In this document: in pieces, positions 23,254 to 31,826 of the stretch
Layout: every line of letters starts with the position of its first letter
Numbering within the stretch: the first letter of the stretch is position 1
NCBI RefSeq assembly: GCF_000379465.1
Contig: NZ_KB905403.1
Span: 316,452-380,451 of the forward strand
DNA: 64,000 nucleotides
Source: Sciscionella marina DSM 45152
GTDB taxonomy: Bacteria; Actinomycetota; Actinomycetes; Mycobacteriales; Pseudonocardiaceae
Direction: 5' to 3'
Notes under the pieces: model-generated
Database searches by the model: none
What the model was told of the DNA's origin: nothing
The model's input: the letters and a program-made list of their open reading frames with translations, nothing else
Translations under genes and position numbers: made by a program

Positions 23254-24759
23254 TCAGTGGTGCTGGCTGGCGAGCAGCCGGTTGTTCCGCTCGATCTGCG
23301 GCAGCGATCTCGGCGCCGTTGCGCTCACCCGTTGTGTCGCGGGGAACCCGTTCTGTGCGGTGTGCGCCGGTTTGCCCGCGGTGAACAGCCAGGTGTCGAG
23401 CAGCTGCTCGACCGGCTTTCCGGAGATCCGCTCGGCGAGCGCGGTGAACTGCGGGATCGTGCCGGTGCTGTACCGCAGTTTCGCGGTCCAGGCGTGCAGG
23501 AGCGCGAAGAACGCCTTGTCCCCGAGCACATTGCGCAGCGCCTGCACGGCCATCGCGCCCCGGTCGTAGACGGCAAAGCTGTCGAACTGGTTGTCCGGAC
23601 CCGGGTTCCCGGGCAGAATGTCCCACTTCTTGTCGCCTGCCGGGGTTCCCGCGTACAGCGAGTCCATCAGCTGCTGGGCGGTTCCCTCACCGGCATGCTC
23701 GGACCACAGCCACGAAGCGTAGGTGGCGAAGCCCTCGTTGAGCCAGATATTGCGCCAGTCGTGCACCGAGGTGGAATCCCCGAACCACTGGTGCGCGTTC
23801 TCGTGCGCGATCAGGCCGAGGTTCGAACCTTTCGCGAAATTCTTCACCCCGTAAATGGGCCGGGTCTGGGTTTCCAGGGAGAAGCTCAGCTGACTGGAAA
23901 CCACCCCGCCCTGGGCCTCGAACGGGTACTTGCCGAAATTCCGCGCCTCGAAATCGAGCACCTCGGGAGTGCGCTGCACACTCGCCTTGGCCGCGTTCAG
24001 CGAATCGCCGAGGGTTTTCTGGTACGCCGCGATGAACGGCAGTCCGTCCGGGGTCGTCCCCTTGTCGATCTCGTATTTCCCGATCGCCAACAGGGTCAGA
24101 TAGGGGGCCTGTGGTTTGGGCTGGCGCCAGCTGTACCGGGTGGTGTCCGCGGTCGGGTCGGACTCACCGACCAGATCTCCGTTGCTGATCGCCTGCAGTC
24201 CTTTGGGAACCGCGACGGAGATGTCGTAGCTCGCCTTGTCCCGCGGATGGTCGTTGACCGGGTACCAGAAAGCGGCCATGTGCGGTTCCTGCGCGGCCAG
24301 CGCCCCGTCCGGGCCGGCCACCCAGTCTTTTTCCCCGTTGATCGACACCTGCGAGGGCACGCCGTGATAGCGCACCACCACGGTGACCTGTTTCCCTTCC
24401 GGCAGATCGGTCTTCGGAGTGATGCGCAGTTTCGCGTTCTTCTTGGCGAATTCCGCTTTCGCGTTGTCCACGAGCACCGAATCGGTGTGCAGCCCGAAAT
24501 CGAGGGAGAACGAGGAGAGATCCTTGGTCGGGGTCAGCAGAATGGTCGCCGTCCCGGAGAGCTGGTCCCCCTTGGGCTGGTAATTCAATCGGAGATCGTA
24601 ATGCCCGACGTCGTAACCGGTGTTGCCGTCGTTCGGATAGTACGAGTCGCCGATGCTCGACCCGCCCGGTGAACCCGCGGCGGCCGCGGTACCGGCGAAC
24701 AATGCGACCGCGCAAACGGCGCCGATCGTGGTCGCCGCGGCTCTTCCTGCCTTGAACAT
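23254..24759 (-). CDS. Secreted M1-family zinc metallopeptidase
   Basis: 501 residues from ATG 24759, which has GGAGG 5 nt upstream; the longer in-frame start lacks a site. A signal peptide (KAGRAAATTIGAVCAVALFA, cleavage near AAA) is followed by the M1 N-terminal beta domain. The catalytic domain has HENAHQWFG (HExxH, near residue 317) and NEGFATYASW 18 residues later, which supplies the third zinc ligand, Glu. The GAMEN exopeptidase motif of classical aminopeptidases is replaced by GGVVSSQ, usual in this secreted actinobacterial group. The C-terminal helical ERAP1-like domain is absent. Likely an extracellular aminopeptidase for peptide nutrition. Confidence 0.93.
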   Translation of the reverse strand: MFKAGRAAATTIGAVCAVALFAGTAAAAGSPGGSSIGDSYYPNDGNTGYDVGHYDLRLNYQPKGDQLSGTATILLTPTKDLSSFSLDFGLHTDSVLVDNAKAEFAKKNAKLRITPKTDLPEGKQVTVVVRYHGVPSQVSINGEKDWVAGPDGALAAQEPHMAAFWYPVNDHPRDKASYDISVAVPKGLQAISNGDLVGESDPTADTTRYSWRQPKPQAPYLTLLAIGKYEIDKGTTPDGLPFIAAYQKTLGDSLNAAKASVQRTPEVLDFEARNFGKYPFEAQGGVVSSQLSFSLETQTRPIYGVKNFAKGSNLGLIAHENAHQWFGDSTSVHDWRNIWLNEGFATYASWLWSEHAGEGTAQQLMDSLYAGTPAGDKKWDILPGNPGPDNQFDSFAVYDRGAMAVQALRNVLGDKAFFALLHAWTAKLRYSTGTIPQFTALAERISGKPVEQLLDTWLFTAGKPAHTAQNGFPATQRVSATAPRSLPQIERNNRLLASQHH

Positions 24760-24866
24760 GAACCCTCCATTCATTATGGAGAGCACGCTAGTCAGCACGG
24801 ACGGTTTCGAACAGCGCCGTTCGGCGGGCATCGCAGTATCTGGGAGCCCTTGCTATTCACACCGAG

Positions 24867-26600
24867 CTATTCACACAGTGCGGCGGCCACGCTCGCGCGC
24901 AGCCGGGCCCGCTCGGCGCGCAACCGCTCGCGATCGGTGCGCACTTCGATCACCCGCAGCCCGGGGGCGGGGCGCACGGCCTCGGCGAACGTGGCGCGGT
25001 CTTGCGCGATGGTGTGGCGCACCCCGTATCCGGCGCACAGTGCGCCGATATCGGCCCGGTGCGCGGTACCGAACACGCGCTCGAAGGACTCGGCGTACTC
25101 GGGCTGGCCCTGTTCGAGCAGGCCGAAGATCCCGCCGCCGTCGTCGTTGTTGACCACGATCGTCAGATCCGGCTCGGGTTCACCGGGCGCGCGCTGCAGC
25201 CCGTTCACATCGTGCAGGAAGGTCAGGTCGCCGAGGAAGGCGTAACCGGGGACCGCGCGCCCGCGTTTGGCGGCGACCGCGAGGCTGGCCCCGATGGCCG
25301 TGGACACGTTCCCGTCGATCCCGGCCAGTCCGCGGTTCGCCAGCACGGTCAGGTCGCCCCGGCGCTCGGCGACCAGGTCGACATCCCGGATCGCGTTGGA
25401 GGAACCGAGGAACATGGTCGCCGGGGAGGGCAGCGCGGCGAGCAGATCGAGTGCCACGTGCGCCCCGCTCGGCCAAGTGCAATTTGCCAGCCAGGATTTG
25501 ATGACCTCGGTGACGCGGGAGTTCTCCTTGCGCCACTGCGCACTCCACTGGCCGCCGGCGCGCACATCCACCTCGGCCTCGGTGAGCTCGGCGATCGCGG
25601 ACGGGTCGAGGTGCTCGGTGGCCGATTCGGCGAGGTACTGCGCGTCCGCCCACTGTTCCGGCGTGCACACCAGGTGCACCGGCAGGCCGGACCCCAGCAG
25701 CCGGTTCACCCCGCGGGACAGCGTGGACCGCCCGACGAGCACGATCGCCTCCGGCTGCAGCTTCGCGGGCAGCTCGTCCACGCTGTTGAGGATCAGCGAG
25801 GCCGAGGAGATGGCGTACCGCGGCCCCACCCCGGGCGGTTCGACCAGCAGCGGCCAGTCCATCCGGCGGGCCACCTCGCCCGCGGCCGAAGCGGCATGCC
25901 ATGGCGCGTCCCCGACGATCACGAGCGTCTTGCTTGGCAGGGCGCGCAGCAGCTCGGTGCCCCCCGAATCGGGTGCCCCACGGGTGGTGATCGCGGTCCA
26001 CGGCACTCCTTCCGCGCGGCCCTCGAGGGATCCCGGCCAGTCCCCCTCTTCGGGGACCAGCGGCTCGCGGAACGGAATGTTCAGATGCAATGGACCGGTC
26101 GCCCCGGCAAGAGTTCGACACAGTATTCCGCGCCACACCTTGTTCTGCCCGGATTTGTGTTCGGCGAGCGGAAAATCCACCGTTCGTACGTGCGGGGCGA
26201 AAAGTCCGTGCTGCTGGGTGGTCTGGTTCGCCCCGCTGCCGACGAGCTCGGCGGGGCGGTCGGCGGTGAGCAGCACCAGTGGTTCCCTGGAGTGCGCCGC
26301 TTCCAGGACCGCGGGGTGCAGATTGGCGAGTGCGGTACCGGATGTGCAGGTCAGCGCCACTCGCCCGGTGCGAACCGGTCCGTGCCCGAACCCGCGGGAG
26401 AGGCCGAGCGCGAGGAAGCCCGCGCTGCGCTCGTCGATGCGCACGTGCAGCCGGATCCGGCCGGCCCGCTCCGCGTCGTGCAGTGCGAAGGAGAGCGGGG
26501 CATTACGGGAGCCGGGACACAGTACGACGTCACCGATTCCGCAGCGGATCAGTTCGTCGACGATGACTCGTGCCTGCGCCGTCGACGGGTTCAGACTCAT
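24867..26600 (-). CDS. menD: MenD, SEPHCHC synthase
   Basis: 577 residues, a normal MenD length. It makes 2-succinyl-5-enolpyruvyl-6-hydroxy-3-cyclohexene-1-carboxylate from isochorismate and 2-oxoglutarate with thiamine diphosphate. The N-terminal ThDP domain has CPGSRNAPLSFAL and the cofactor-activating Glu in IDERSAGFLALG (about 57). The C-terminal domain has the Mg/ThDP signature GDLTFLHDVNGL with NNDDGGGIF. Start ATG 26600 with GGGAGGA 7 nt upstream. It is divergent from menB with only 18 bp between the start codons, so its promoter must lie inside the menB coding sequence. The last codons contain one copy of a 14-bp tandem duplication (24852-24879). Confidence 0.97.
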   Translation of the reverse strand: MSLNPSTAQARVIVDELIRCGIGDVVLCPGSRNAPLSFALHDAERAGRIRLHVRIDERSAGFLALGLSRGFGHGPVRTGRVALTCTSGTALANLHPAVLEAAHSREPLVLLTADRPAELVGSGANQTTQQHGLFAPHVRTVDFPLAEHKSGQNKVWRGILCRTLAGATGPLHLNIPFREPLVPEEGDWPGSLEGRAEGVPWTAITTRGAPDSGGTELLRALPSKTLVIVGDAPWHAASAAGEVARRMDWPLLVEPPGVGPRYAISSASLILNSVDELPAKLQPEAIVLVGRSTLSRGVNRLLGSGLPVHLVCTPEQWADAQYLAESATEHLDPSAIAELTEAEVDVRAGGQWSAQWRKENSRVTEVIKSWLANCTWPSGAHVALDLLAALPSPATMFLGSSNAIRDVDLVAERRGDLTVLANRGLAGIDGNVSTAIGASLAVAAKRGRAVPGYAFLGDLTFLHDVNGLQRAPGEPEPDLTIVVNNDDGGGIFGLLEQGQPEYAESFERVFGTAHRADIGALCAGYGVRHTIAQDRATFAEAVRPAPGLRVIEVRTDRERLRAERARLRASVAAALCE

Positions 26601-26605
26601 GGTTC

Positions 26606-26611
26606 TATCCT
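26606..26611 (+). promoter_or_regulatory. -10 element of leaderless menB promoter
   Basis: TATCCT ends seven bases before the menB ATG at 26619, so the menB message probably starts at its own start codon. The same bases, read on the other strand, are the menD ribosome-binding site GGAGGA. Confidence 0.55.
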
Positions 26612-26618
26612 CCCAGTC

Positions 26619-27521
26619 ATGGAGGTCTCCGAGCTGTTCGACCCGTCACGCTGGGCGCCAGTCGACAATTTCGCATTCACCGATATCACCTATCACCGCA
26701 CTGTCGAGCCTGGAGTGGCCCGCATCGCGTTCAACCGGCCCGAGGTGCGCAATGCTTTCCGCCCGCACACGGTCGACGAGCTGTACACCGCACTCGAACA
26801 CGCCCGCACCTCCGCCGACGTCGGTTGTGTGCTGCTCACCGGGAACGGGCCATCCCCGCGGGACGGGGGCTGGGCCTTCTGTTCCGGCGGTGACCAGCGT
26901 ATCCGTGGTCGCACCGGTTATCAGTACGCCTCCGGGGAGACCGCGGACACCGTGGACAAGGCCCGCGCCGGGCGGCTGCACATCCTGGAATGCCAGCGGC
27001 TGATCCGGTTCATGCCCAAGGTGGTGATCGCCGTCGTACCCGGATGGGCAGCGGGCGGCGGGCATTCGCTGCATGTGGTAGCGGATCTGACCATCGCCTC
27101 CGAGGAACACGCGCGATTCAAACAGACCGATGCCGATGTGGGCTCTTTTGACGGCGGATTCGGTTCCGCCTATCTTGCCCGTCAGGTGGGGCAGAAATTC
27201 GCCCGCGAGATTTTCTTCCTCGGCCGGGAGTACACCGCGCGGCAGGCACACGAAATGGGTGCGGTGAACGTCGTCGTCCCGCATGCGGAATTGGAGCGCA
27301 CGGCGCTGGAGTGGGCGCGCGAGGTGAACGGGAAATCCCCGACCGCGCAACGCATGCTGAAATACGCGTTCAACGCGATCGACGACGGGCTCGTCGGCCA
27401 GCAGCTGTTCGCCGGTGAGACGACGCGGCTTGCCTACATGACCGACGAGGCGGTCGAGGGGCGGGATGCCTTCCTGGAGAAGCGCTCGCCCGACTGGTCG
27501 GCATTCCCGTACTACTACTGA
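26619..27521 (+). CDS. menB: MenB, 1,4-dihydroxy-2-naphthoyl-CoA synthase
   Basis: 300 residues from a leaderless ATG at 26619. Crotonase fold: the oxyanion-hole segments are CSGGDQRIRG (after GWAFCSGG) and VPGWAAGGGHSL, and DADVGSFDGGFGSAYLARQV holds the active-site loop typical of MenB. It closes the second ring of the naphthoate from o-succinylbenzoyl-CoA. Its length matches the mycobacterial enzyme, which is longer than the E. coli one. It is followed by menE 26 bp downstream on the same strand, and so supplied directly with OSB-CoA. The long in-frame extension upstream over menD is a shadow. Confidence 0.97.
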   Translation: MEVSELFDPSRWAPVDNFAFTDITYHRTVEPGVARIAFNRPEVRNAFRPHTVDELYTALEHARTSADVGCVLLTGNGPSPRDGGWAFCSGGDQRIRGRTGYQYASGETADTVDKARAGRLHILECQRLIRFMPKVVIAVVPGWAAGGGHSLHVVADLTIASEEHARFKQTDADVGSFDGGFGSAYLARQVGQKFAREIFFLGREYTARQAHEMGAVNVVVPHAELERTALEWAREVNGKSPTAQRMLKYAFNAIDDGLVGQQLFAGETTRLAYMTDEAVEGRDAFLEKRSPDWSAFPYYY

Positions 27522-27547
27522 GCCCTACGACTATTTGCGAGAGAACT

Positions 27548-28711
27548 GTGCGCGAGATCGTTCTCGATGGGTCGCCCGAACCCGTGCTCGAACTGACCGA
27601 GGCCCTGCATGCCGCGCTGAACGATGGGGAAACCGTGCTCCCGCTCGCGGGCACCGATCCCAGCTGCGCCGCACTGCGCGCGGCCATGGCACCCGAGGAC
27701 CCCGTCGAACCGGAAACCGCGGTCCTGATCGCCACTTCCGGATCGACCGGTGAACCCAAGGGGGTGCTGCTCTCCGCCGCGGCGTTGCGGGCCTCCGCCA
27801 CCGCGACCCACGAGCGTCTCGGCGGGGAGGGGCACTGGCTGCTCGCCACCCCCGCCTGCTACATCGGCGGGGTGCAGGTGCTCGTGCGCGCCCTCCTTTC
27901 CGACACCGAACCGGGGATCGTGGAGACCCGCGGTGGCTTCGTTCCGGAGGCGTTCACCGCCGCTGCCGCGGGAGTGCTCAACGAGCCGGGACGGCACTAC
28001 ACCGCGCTGGTGCCCACCCAACTGGCCAAACTGCTCGAGGACGAGGTTGCCTGCGAGGCGCTGCGCGGGTTCGACACGATCGTGCTCGGTGGCGCGGCGA
28101 CCTCCGCGGGCCTGCGCGCCAGGGCCGCCGACGCCGGGGTGCGGGTGGTCGCCGCCTACGGCATGAGCGAGACCGCGAGCGGTTGCGTCTACGACGGGAT
28201 TCCGCTCGACGGCGTGCAGGTGCGCCTCGCCGAGGAAGGCGATGGGATCGGGGTGATCGAGGTGTCCGGGAGCGTGCTCGCGCACGGCTACCGGCGCGCG
28301 CCCGAGCGCACTGCGGAGTCCTTTGTGGACGGATGGTTCCGGACCGGGGATCTCGGCCGGTTCGACGGTGAACGGCTCGAAGTGCTCGGCCGCGCCGACG
28401 ACATGATCAACTCTGGCGGGGTCAAACTCGCCCCCGCGCTCATCGAACGGGTGCTGCTCGCCCAGCCCTCGGTCGCCCAGGCCTGCGTCCTCGGGATGCC
28501 CGATGAACACTGGGGAGAGGCCGTCGTCGCCGCGATCGTGCCCGCCGGCGGGGTCGGCGGGCCCGACGAGGCCGCGCTCGCCGCCGCCGTGCGTGCCGAA
28601 CTCGGCAAGGCCGCGGTGCCGAAACGCTTCGAGCGACTGCCGACCTTCCCGATGCGCGGCCCTGGAAAGGTCGACCGTGGCGCGGTTCGTGAGGCCATGG
28701 GCGAAAGCTGA
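27548..28711 (+). CDS. menE: MenE, o-succinylbenzoate-CoA ligase
   Basis: 387 residues from GTG 27548, shorter than the E. coli enzyme (about 450) but typical for actinobacteria. This is an adenylate-forming enzyme: the P-loop ATSGSTGEPKGVLL (about 61-74), the A5 motif AAYGMSETASG, the A7 Asp region WFRTGDLGRF, then GRADDMINSGG and the C-terminal catalytic Lys in MRGPGKVDRG. It activates OSB to OSB-CoA with ATP and CoA for MenB. It forms an operon with menB. Confidence 0.95.
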   Translation: MREIVLDGSPEPVLELTEALHAALNDGETVLPLAGTDPSCAALRAAMAPEDPVEPETAVLIATSGSTGEPKGVLLSAAALRASATATHERLGGEGHWLLATPACYIGGVQVLVRALLSDTEPGIVETRGGFVPEAFTAAAAGVLNEPGRHYTALVPTQLAKLLEDEVACEALRGFDTIVLGGAATSAGLRARAADAGVRVVAAYGMSETASGCVYDGIPLDGVQVRLAEEGDGIGVIEVSGSVLAHGYRRAPERTAESFVDGWFRTGDLGRFDGERLEVLGRADDMINSGGVKLAPALIERVLLAQPSVAQACVLGMPDEHWGEAVVAAIVPAGGVGGPDEAALAAAVRAELGKAAVPKRFERLPTFPMRGPGKVDRGAVREAMGES

Positions 28712-28835
28712 GTGGGTGCCCGTTGGCGCCGTGCTGCCGGAACGTGAATCCTCGGGCAGTTCCGCGTTACTCCATCGAGACGATTCTTGGTGCTGTCTCT
28801 GGGAAATCCTGGTGCCATTCGGTATTATAGACGTC

Positions 28836-29000
28836 ATGAACGCGGGGAAGTGTTCGGCGGTGTTGTCGAACAGGGAGTTGTTTGACCATGCCGACGGCGG
28901 ACTCACCACCGAAGACAACATGGTGCTGCTGTGCGCTTATCATCACACCCTGATCCACAACACCGAATGGCAAGTCAACATCCACAACGGGCTGGCTTGA
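28836..29000 (+). pseudogene. HNH endonuclease fragment (13E12/DUF222-type C-terminus)
   Basis: The frame to the TGA at 29000 encodes HADGGLTTEDNMVLLCAYHH followed by TLIH, the final Asn/His part of an HNH nuclease motif as found at the end of 13E12-repeat proteins. The N-terminal DUF222 domain and the first half of HNH are missing. The rest of the 370-bp stretch 28712-29081 shows no other gene. The fragment marks a lost mobile-type nuclease gene. Confidence 0.6.
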
Positions 29001-29081
29001 ATCGACCCCGTCCGAATTCATCCCACCCGACTACCGGCGATCCTCGCTCCCATCCATTGGGACACAGCACAAGGAGAATTC

Positions 29082-29942
29082 ATGCCCGACCGCTCTTTTC
29101 GTTTCGGTGTGAACCTGGGCATCTGCGAGTCGCGCGCGAAGTGGCAGGACAAGGCCAGGCACGCGGAAAGCCTCGGTTACGACGTGCTCGCGGTACCCGA
29201 CCATCTGGGTTTGCTTGCCCCGTTTCCCGCGCTGGCCGCGGCCGCCGAGGTCACCACGGCACGGCTGGGCACATACGTGCTGAACACCTGCTTCTACCGG
29301 CCCGCGCTGCTCGCCAGGGAGGTCGCCACCACTGATCTGCTCGCCGACGGACGCCTCGAACTCGGTCTCGGCGCGGGCTACGTCAAGGAGGAATTCGAGG
29401 CCGCGGGGCTCCCCTTCGTCAGCGGCGGTGAGCGCCTGAACCAGTTGCGGGACACCGTGGACCAGATGCGCAGCCTGTTCGCCGATGGCCACCGGCCACC
29501 GGCCATGCAGCAACCGATGCCGCCGATCATGGTCGCCGGTTCGGGGCCCCGGATGCTGCGGTACGCCGCCGAACACGCCGATATCGTCGGCATCGCGTTC
29601 TCCTTTCCCCGGAACGAGAACGACACCGGGACCGCCAGGCTGGCCGAACAGGCAGAACTCGTGCACACCACCGCTGCCACCCAGGCGGCCGATCCCGAAC
29701 TGAACCTGCTCGTCGTGGGTGTCTACCCGGACGTGTCGACCGCCGACTTGTCCCTCCCGCGTCAGCTCGCCCCCGACCTGCCCGAGGAGCAGATCCGGAC
29801 ACTGCCCGGTGTGCTCGGCGGCAGTCCGGCGACGATCGCGGACACCCTGCGCGAGTACCGGGAACGCTACGGGCTCACGTACTTCACCGCGTCCGAATTC
29901 CACATGGAGGCCTTCGCCGAGGTCATCGCGCGGCTGCGGTGA
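29082..29942 (+). CDS. LLM-class F420-dependent oxidoreductase
   Basis: 286 residues; AAGGAG is 7 nt before the ATG. Luciferase-like TIM barrel: RFGVNLGICESRAKWQDKAR at the start, YDVLAVPDHLGLLAPFPAL, then LADGRLELGLGAGYVKEEFE and MPPIMVAGSGPRML, as in the actinobacterial TIGR03621-type subfamily that uses cofactor F420. The substrate is unknown; two-electron redox chemistry on a small molecule is expected. It stands alone between the HNH remnant and convergent menF. Confidence 0.9.
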   Translation: MPDRSFRFGVNLGICESRAKWQDKARHAESLGYDVLAVPDHLGLLAPFPALAAAAEVTTARLGTYVLNTCFYRPALLAREVATTDLLADGRLELGLGAGYVKEEFEAAGLPFVSGGERLNQLRDTVDQMRSLFADGHRPPAMQQPMPPIMVAGSGPRMLRYAAEHADIVGIAFSFPRNENDTGTARLAEQAELVHTTAATQAADPELNLLVVGVYPDVSTADLSLPRQLAPDLPEEQIRTLPGVLGGSPATIADTLREYRERYGLTYFTASEFHMEAFAEVIARLR

Positions 29943-29952
29943 ACCGCGGAAC

Positions 29953-31155
29953 TCAGCCTTCGAGCGCGGAGCGGACCGGGCGGAACTTGGCCGCCGCCTC
30001 GGCGGCCTCGTTGTCCGGCTCCGAATCCGCGACAATGCCGCCGCCCGCGTACAGCCGTGCGGTGGAACCGGAGAGCTGGGCGCAGCGCAGCGCGATACCG
30101 AACTCCCCGTCCCCGTGCGCATCGAGCCAGCCGACCGGGCCCGCGTACCGGCCACGGTCCATGCCCTCGAGTTCCGCGATCGCGCGCACCGCGGCGGCGG
30201 TCGGGGTGCCGCCGACCGCCGCGGTCGGGTGCACCTTCGCGGTCAATTCGAGCAGTGAGGTCTCGGCCCGCAGTGTGCCGTGCACCTCGGTGGCCAGGTG
30301 CGCGACATTGGGCAGCCGCAGCACGGAGGGGCCGTCGGGAACGTCGAGCCGGGAACAGTACGGCTCGAGGCAGGCGACCAGGGATTCGATGCCATAGCGG
30401 TGTTCGCCGAGGTTCTTCGCGGAAGCGAGCAGTTCACTGGCGAGCTGGTCGAAATCGGTGACCCCGGCGCGCGGCCAGACCGTCCCGGCAAGCAACCGCG
30501 CGGAAACGACCTCCCCGGTACGGCGCAGCAGCAGTTCCGGGGTGGCCCCGATCAGCCCGTCCACCGCATAGGTCCAGCAGGTGGGGTAGTTCGTGGCGAG
30601 CCTGCCGAGCAGACCGCGCTCGTCAAGCGGTTCGTCGGCGTGCGCGAGCAGATCGTGCGCGAGCACCACCTTGTCCAGCTCACCGGCGCGGATCCGTTGC
30701 ACCGCACGCTGAACCGCCTTCTTGTAACCCTCGACGGTGAGCCGGCTGTCCGCGTAGCGCACCCCAGCGGGCACGCGGACGGGTTCGGTGCCGAACTCCT
30801 CCGGTTCGCCGACCGTGGTCATCCAGCTCATCCCGTCCCGGCGTCCGAAAAGCACTTTCGGCACCACGAGTACCGAATCGCCGGGATCATCGGCGAACGC
30901 GAAACTGGCGAAGGCGACCGGACCGGTTCCCGGGATGCCGAGCTCATCGCGCACCTCGAGGCCCTCGGTGAACTCCGCGAACCGTTCCCGGGCCGCGGCG
31001 AAACGGTGCTCCCCTGACAGGCGGAACCGGGCCGCGACTCCCCAGCCGACCAGGCCGTCCGCGCCGCGCACCCAGGCGCAGCCCCCTCGCGCCGCGGGCA
31101 ACAGATCGAGCAGGGCGCCGGGGTCGGCGACGGGGCGCGTGGTCACGGTCAACAC
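29953..31155 (-). CDS. menF: Isochorismate synthase (MenF type)
   Basis: 400 residues from GTG 31155, a leaderless start with TACCGT six bases before it; longer in-frame readings run through the intergenic repeats and are not credible. This is the chorismate-binding fold: KVVLAHDLLAHADE, LIGATPELLLRR, VHPTAAVGGTPTAAAV and YAGPVGWLDAHGDGEFGIALR with the Mg-binding Glu. It isomerises chorismate to isochorismate for MenD. An entC-like siderophore role is possible from sequence alone, but the menaquinone context favours menF. Confidence 0.9.
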   Translation of the reverse strand: MLTVTTRPVADPGALLDLLPAARGGCAWVRGADGLVGWGVAARFRLSGEHRFAAARERFAEFTEGLEVRDELGIPGTGPVAFASFAFADDPGDSVLVVPKVLFGRRDGMSWMTTVGEPEEFGTEPVRVPAGVRYADSRLTVEGYKKAVQRAVQRIRAGELDKVVLAHDLLAHADEPLDERGLLGRLATNYPTCWTYAVDGLIGATPELLLRRTGEVVSARLLAGTVWPRAGVTDFDQLASELLASAKNLGEHRYGIESLVACLEPYCSRLDVPDGPSVLRLPNVAHLATEVHGTLRAETSLLELTAKVHPTAAVGGTPTAAAVRAIAELEGMDRGRYAGPVGWLDAHGDGEFGIALRCAQLSGSTARLYAGGGIVADSEPDNEAAEAAAKFRPVRSALEG

Positions 31156-31161
31156 GAACGC

Positions 31162-31171
31162 ACGGTACCCT
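31162..31171. promoter_or_regulatory. Overlapping divergent leaderless promoters (menF / membrane protein)
   Basis: Within ten bases, the reverse strand reads TACCGT (complement of 31162-31167), six bases from the menF GTG, and the forward strand reads TACCCT (31166-31171), six bases from an ATG at 31178. Start codons are 22 bp apart. Both messages would be leaderless and the two polymerases would exclude each other. Confidence 0.5.
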
Positions 31172-31177
31172 GCGGCG

Positions 31178-31216
31178 ATGGCGGGCGGACGGGGCACGAA
31201 GGCGACAAGTGAGTGA
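31178..31216 (+). CDS. Leader micro-ORF 1, MAGGRGTKATSE
   Basis: 12 codons from the leaderless ATG. Its TGA (31214-31216) overlaps the GTG of the next micro-ORF as GTGA. It shares its end, ATSE, with that micro-ORF. Probably the first translated element of the transcript for the membrane protein at 31293. Confidence 0.4.
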   Translation: MAGGRGTKATSE

Positions 31217-31321
31217 GGACACGAGTGAGCGCCAGCGAACGAGGCCCGCAGCGAGCGCAGGAGCCGAGCGTCGGTTCCGTGGCGACAAGTGAGTGAGGAC
31301 ACGAGTGAGCGCCAGCGAACG
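31201..31321 (+). repeat. 41-bp perfect direct repeat, 80-bp period
   Basis: Bases 31201-31241 and 31281-31321 are identical (41 bp starting GGCGACAAGTGAGTGAGGAC). The copies span the start of the membrane protein gene, so the leader contains a second copy of its first ten codons (MRTRVSASER). The 39 bp between them is rich in GAGCG/GCGAGC words seen in other linkers in the window. Confidence 0.9.
31213..31296 (+). CDS. Leader micro-ORF 2, linked by GTGA at both ends
   Basis: 27 codons starting MRTRVSASERGP and ending VGSVATSE. GTG 31213 overlaps the stop of micro-ORF 1, and TGA 31294-31296 overlaps GTG 31293 of the membrane protein gene. Its first ten residues duplicate those of that gene because of the 41-bp repeat. 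Translation is inferred. Confidence 0.4.
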   Translation: MRTRVSASERGPQRAQEPSVGSVATSE

Positions 31322-31826
31322 GGCGATACCGGCCTGGTTCCGCCGTGTCGACCGGGCCAGGGCCGCCAAGATCACCGCGCGGATACTGCTCGTGCTCGCC
31401 ATCGCGTTCTCCGCGCTGACCGTGCTCACCTTCTTCGCCGCGATGCGCGATGACTACTCCATCGGCAAGCGAACCGGCAAGGCCGATGCGGATGTGCTCA
31501 GCGTCAGCTACCGGCGCACGATCATCCGGTTCACCACCCCCGACGGCCAGGTGCACGTCCCGGTGACCGGGGTGCTCTATCCGCGCAAGCTCGAACCGGG
31601 CAACCGGGTGCGGGTGGAGTACGACAAGGTGAACCCCGAACTGGTGCGGGTGGCGGGCCGGGACTGGCGGCTCGCGCTGCTGCCCACGGGGACCACGCTG
31701 CTGGTGACCTGGGTGATCGCCGGACCCTGCCTGTGGCTGCTGCGCCGGACGCGGCCCTCACCCGAGGCGGGCGCGCAGCCACCAGCCGAGGATCTGGTCG
31801 GTGACTCCGGGCGCGGCGACGAGTAA
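31293..31826 (+). CDS. DUF3592-like small membrane protein
   Basis: 177 residues from GTG 31293 (GTG 31305 is possible). One N-terminal membrane helix (about 28-50, ARILLVLAIAFSALTVLTFF), an extracytoplasmic beta-rich domain with VSYRRTIIRFTTPDGQVHVP and PGNRVRVEYDKVNPELVRV, then a second helix (about 132-150) and a short tail. The domain pattern is that of DUF3592 proteins, of unknown role. It is reached through two leader micro-ORFs joined by GTGA overlaps. It overlaps the convergent IMPase-like gene by 69 bp. Confidence 0.75.
   Translation: MRTRVSASERAIPAWFRRVDRARAAKITARILLVLAIAFSALTVLTFFAAMRDDYSIGKRTGKADADVLSVSYRRTIIRFTTPDGQVHVPVTGVLYPRKLEPGNRVRVEYDKVNPELVRVAGRDWRLALLPTGTTLLVTWVIAGPCLWLLRRTRPSPEAGAQPPAEDLVGDSGRGDE

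Noticed and set aside
25002..26618. In-frame upstream extension of menB over menD
   Set aside because: It would read the menD gene in antisense; the leaderless ATG at 26619 gives the family-typical MenB start.
28712..28835. Upstream continuation of the HNH fragment as an intact gene
   Set aside because: The in-frame codons before 28836 lack any HNH or DUF222 residues and overlap menE, so only the C-terminal remnant is real.
31156..31302. Longer start for isochorismate synthase reaching 31302
   Set aside because: The extra residues come from the 41-bp intergenic repeat read in reverse and do not match the family.
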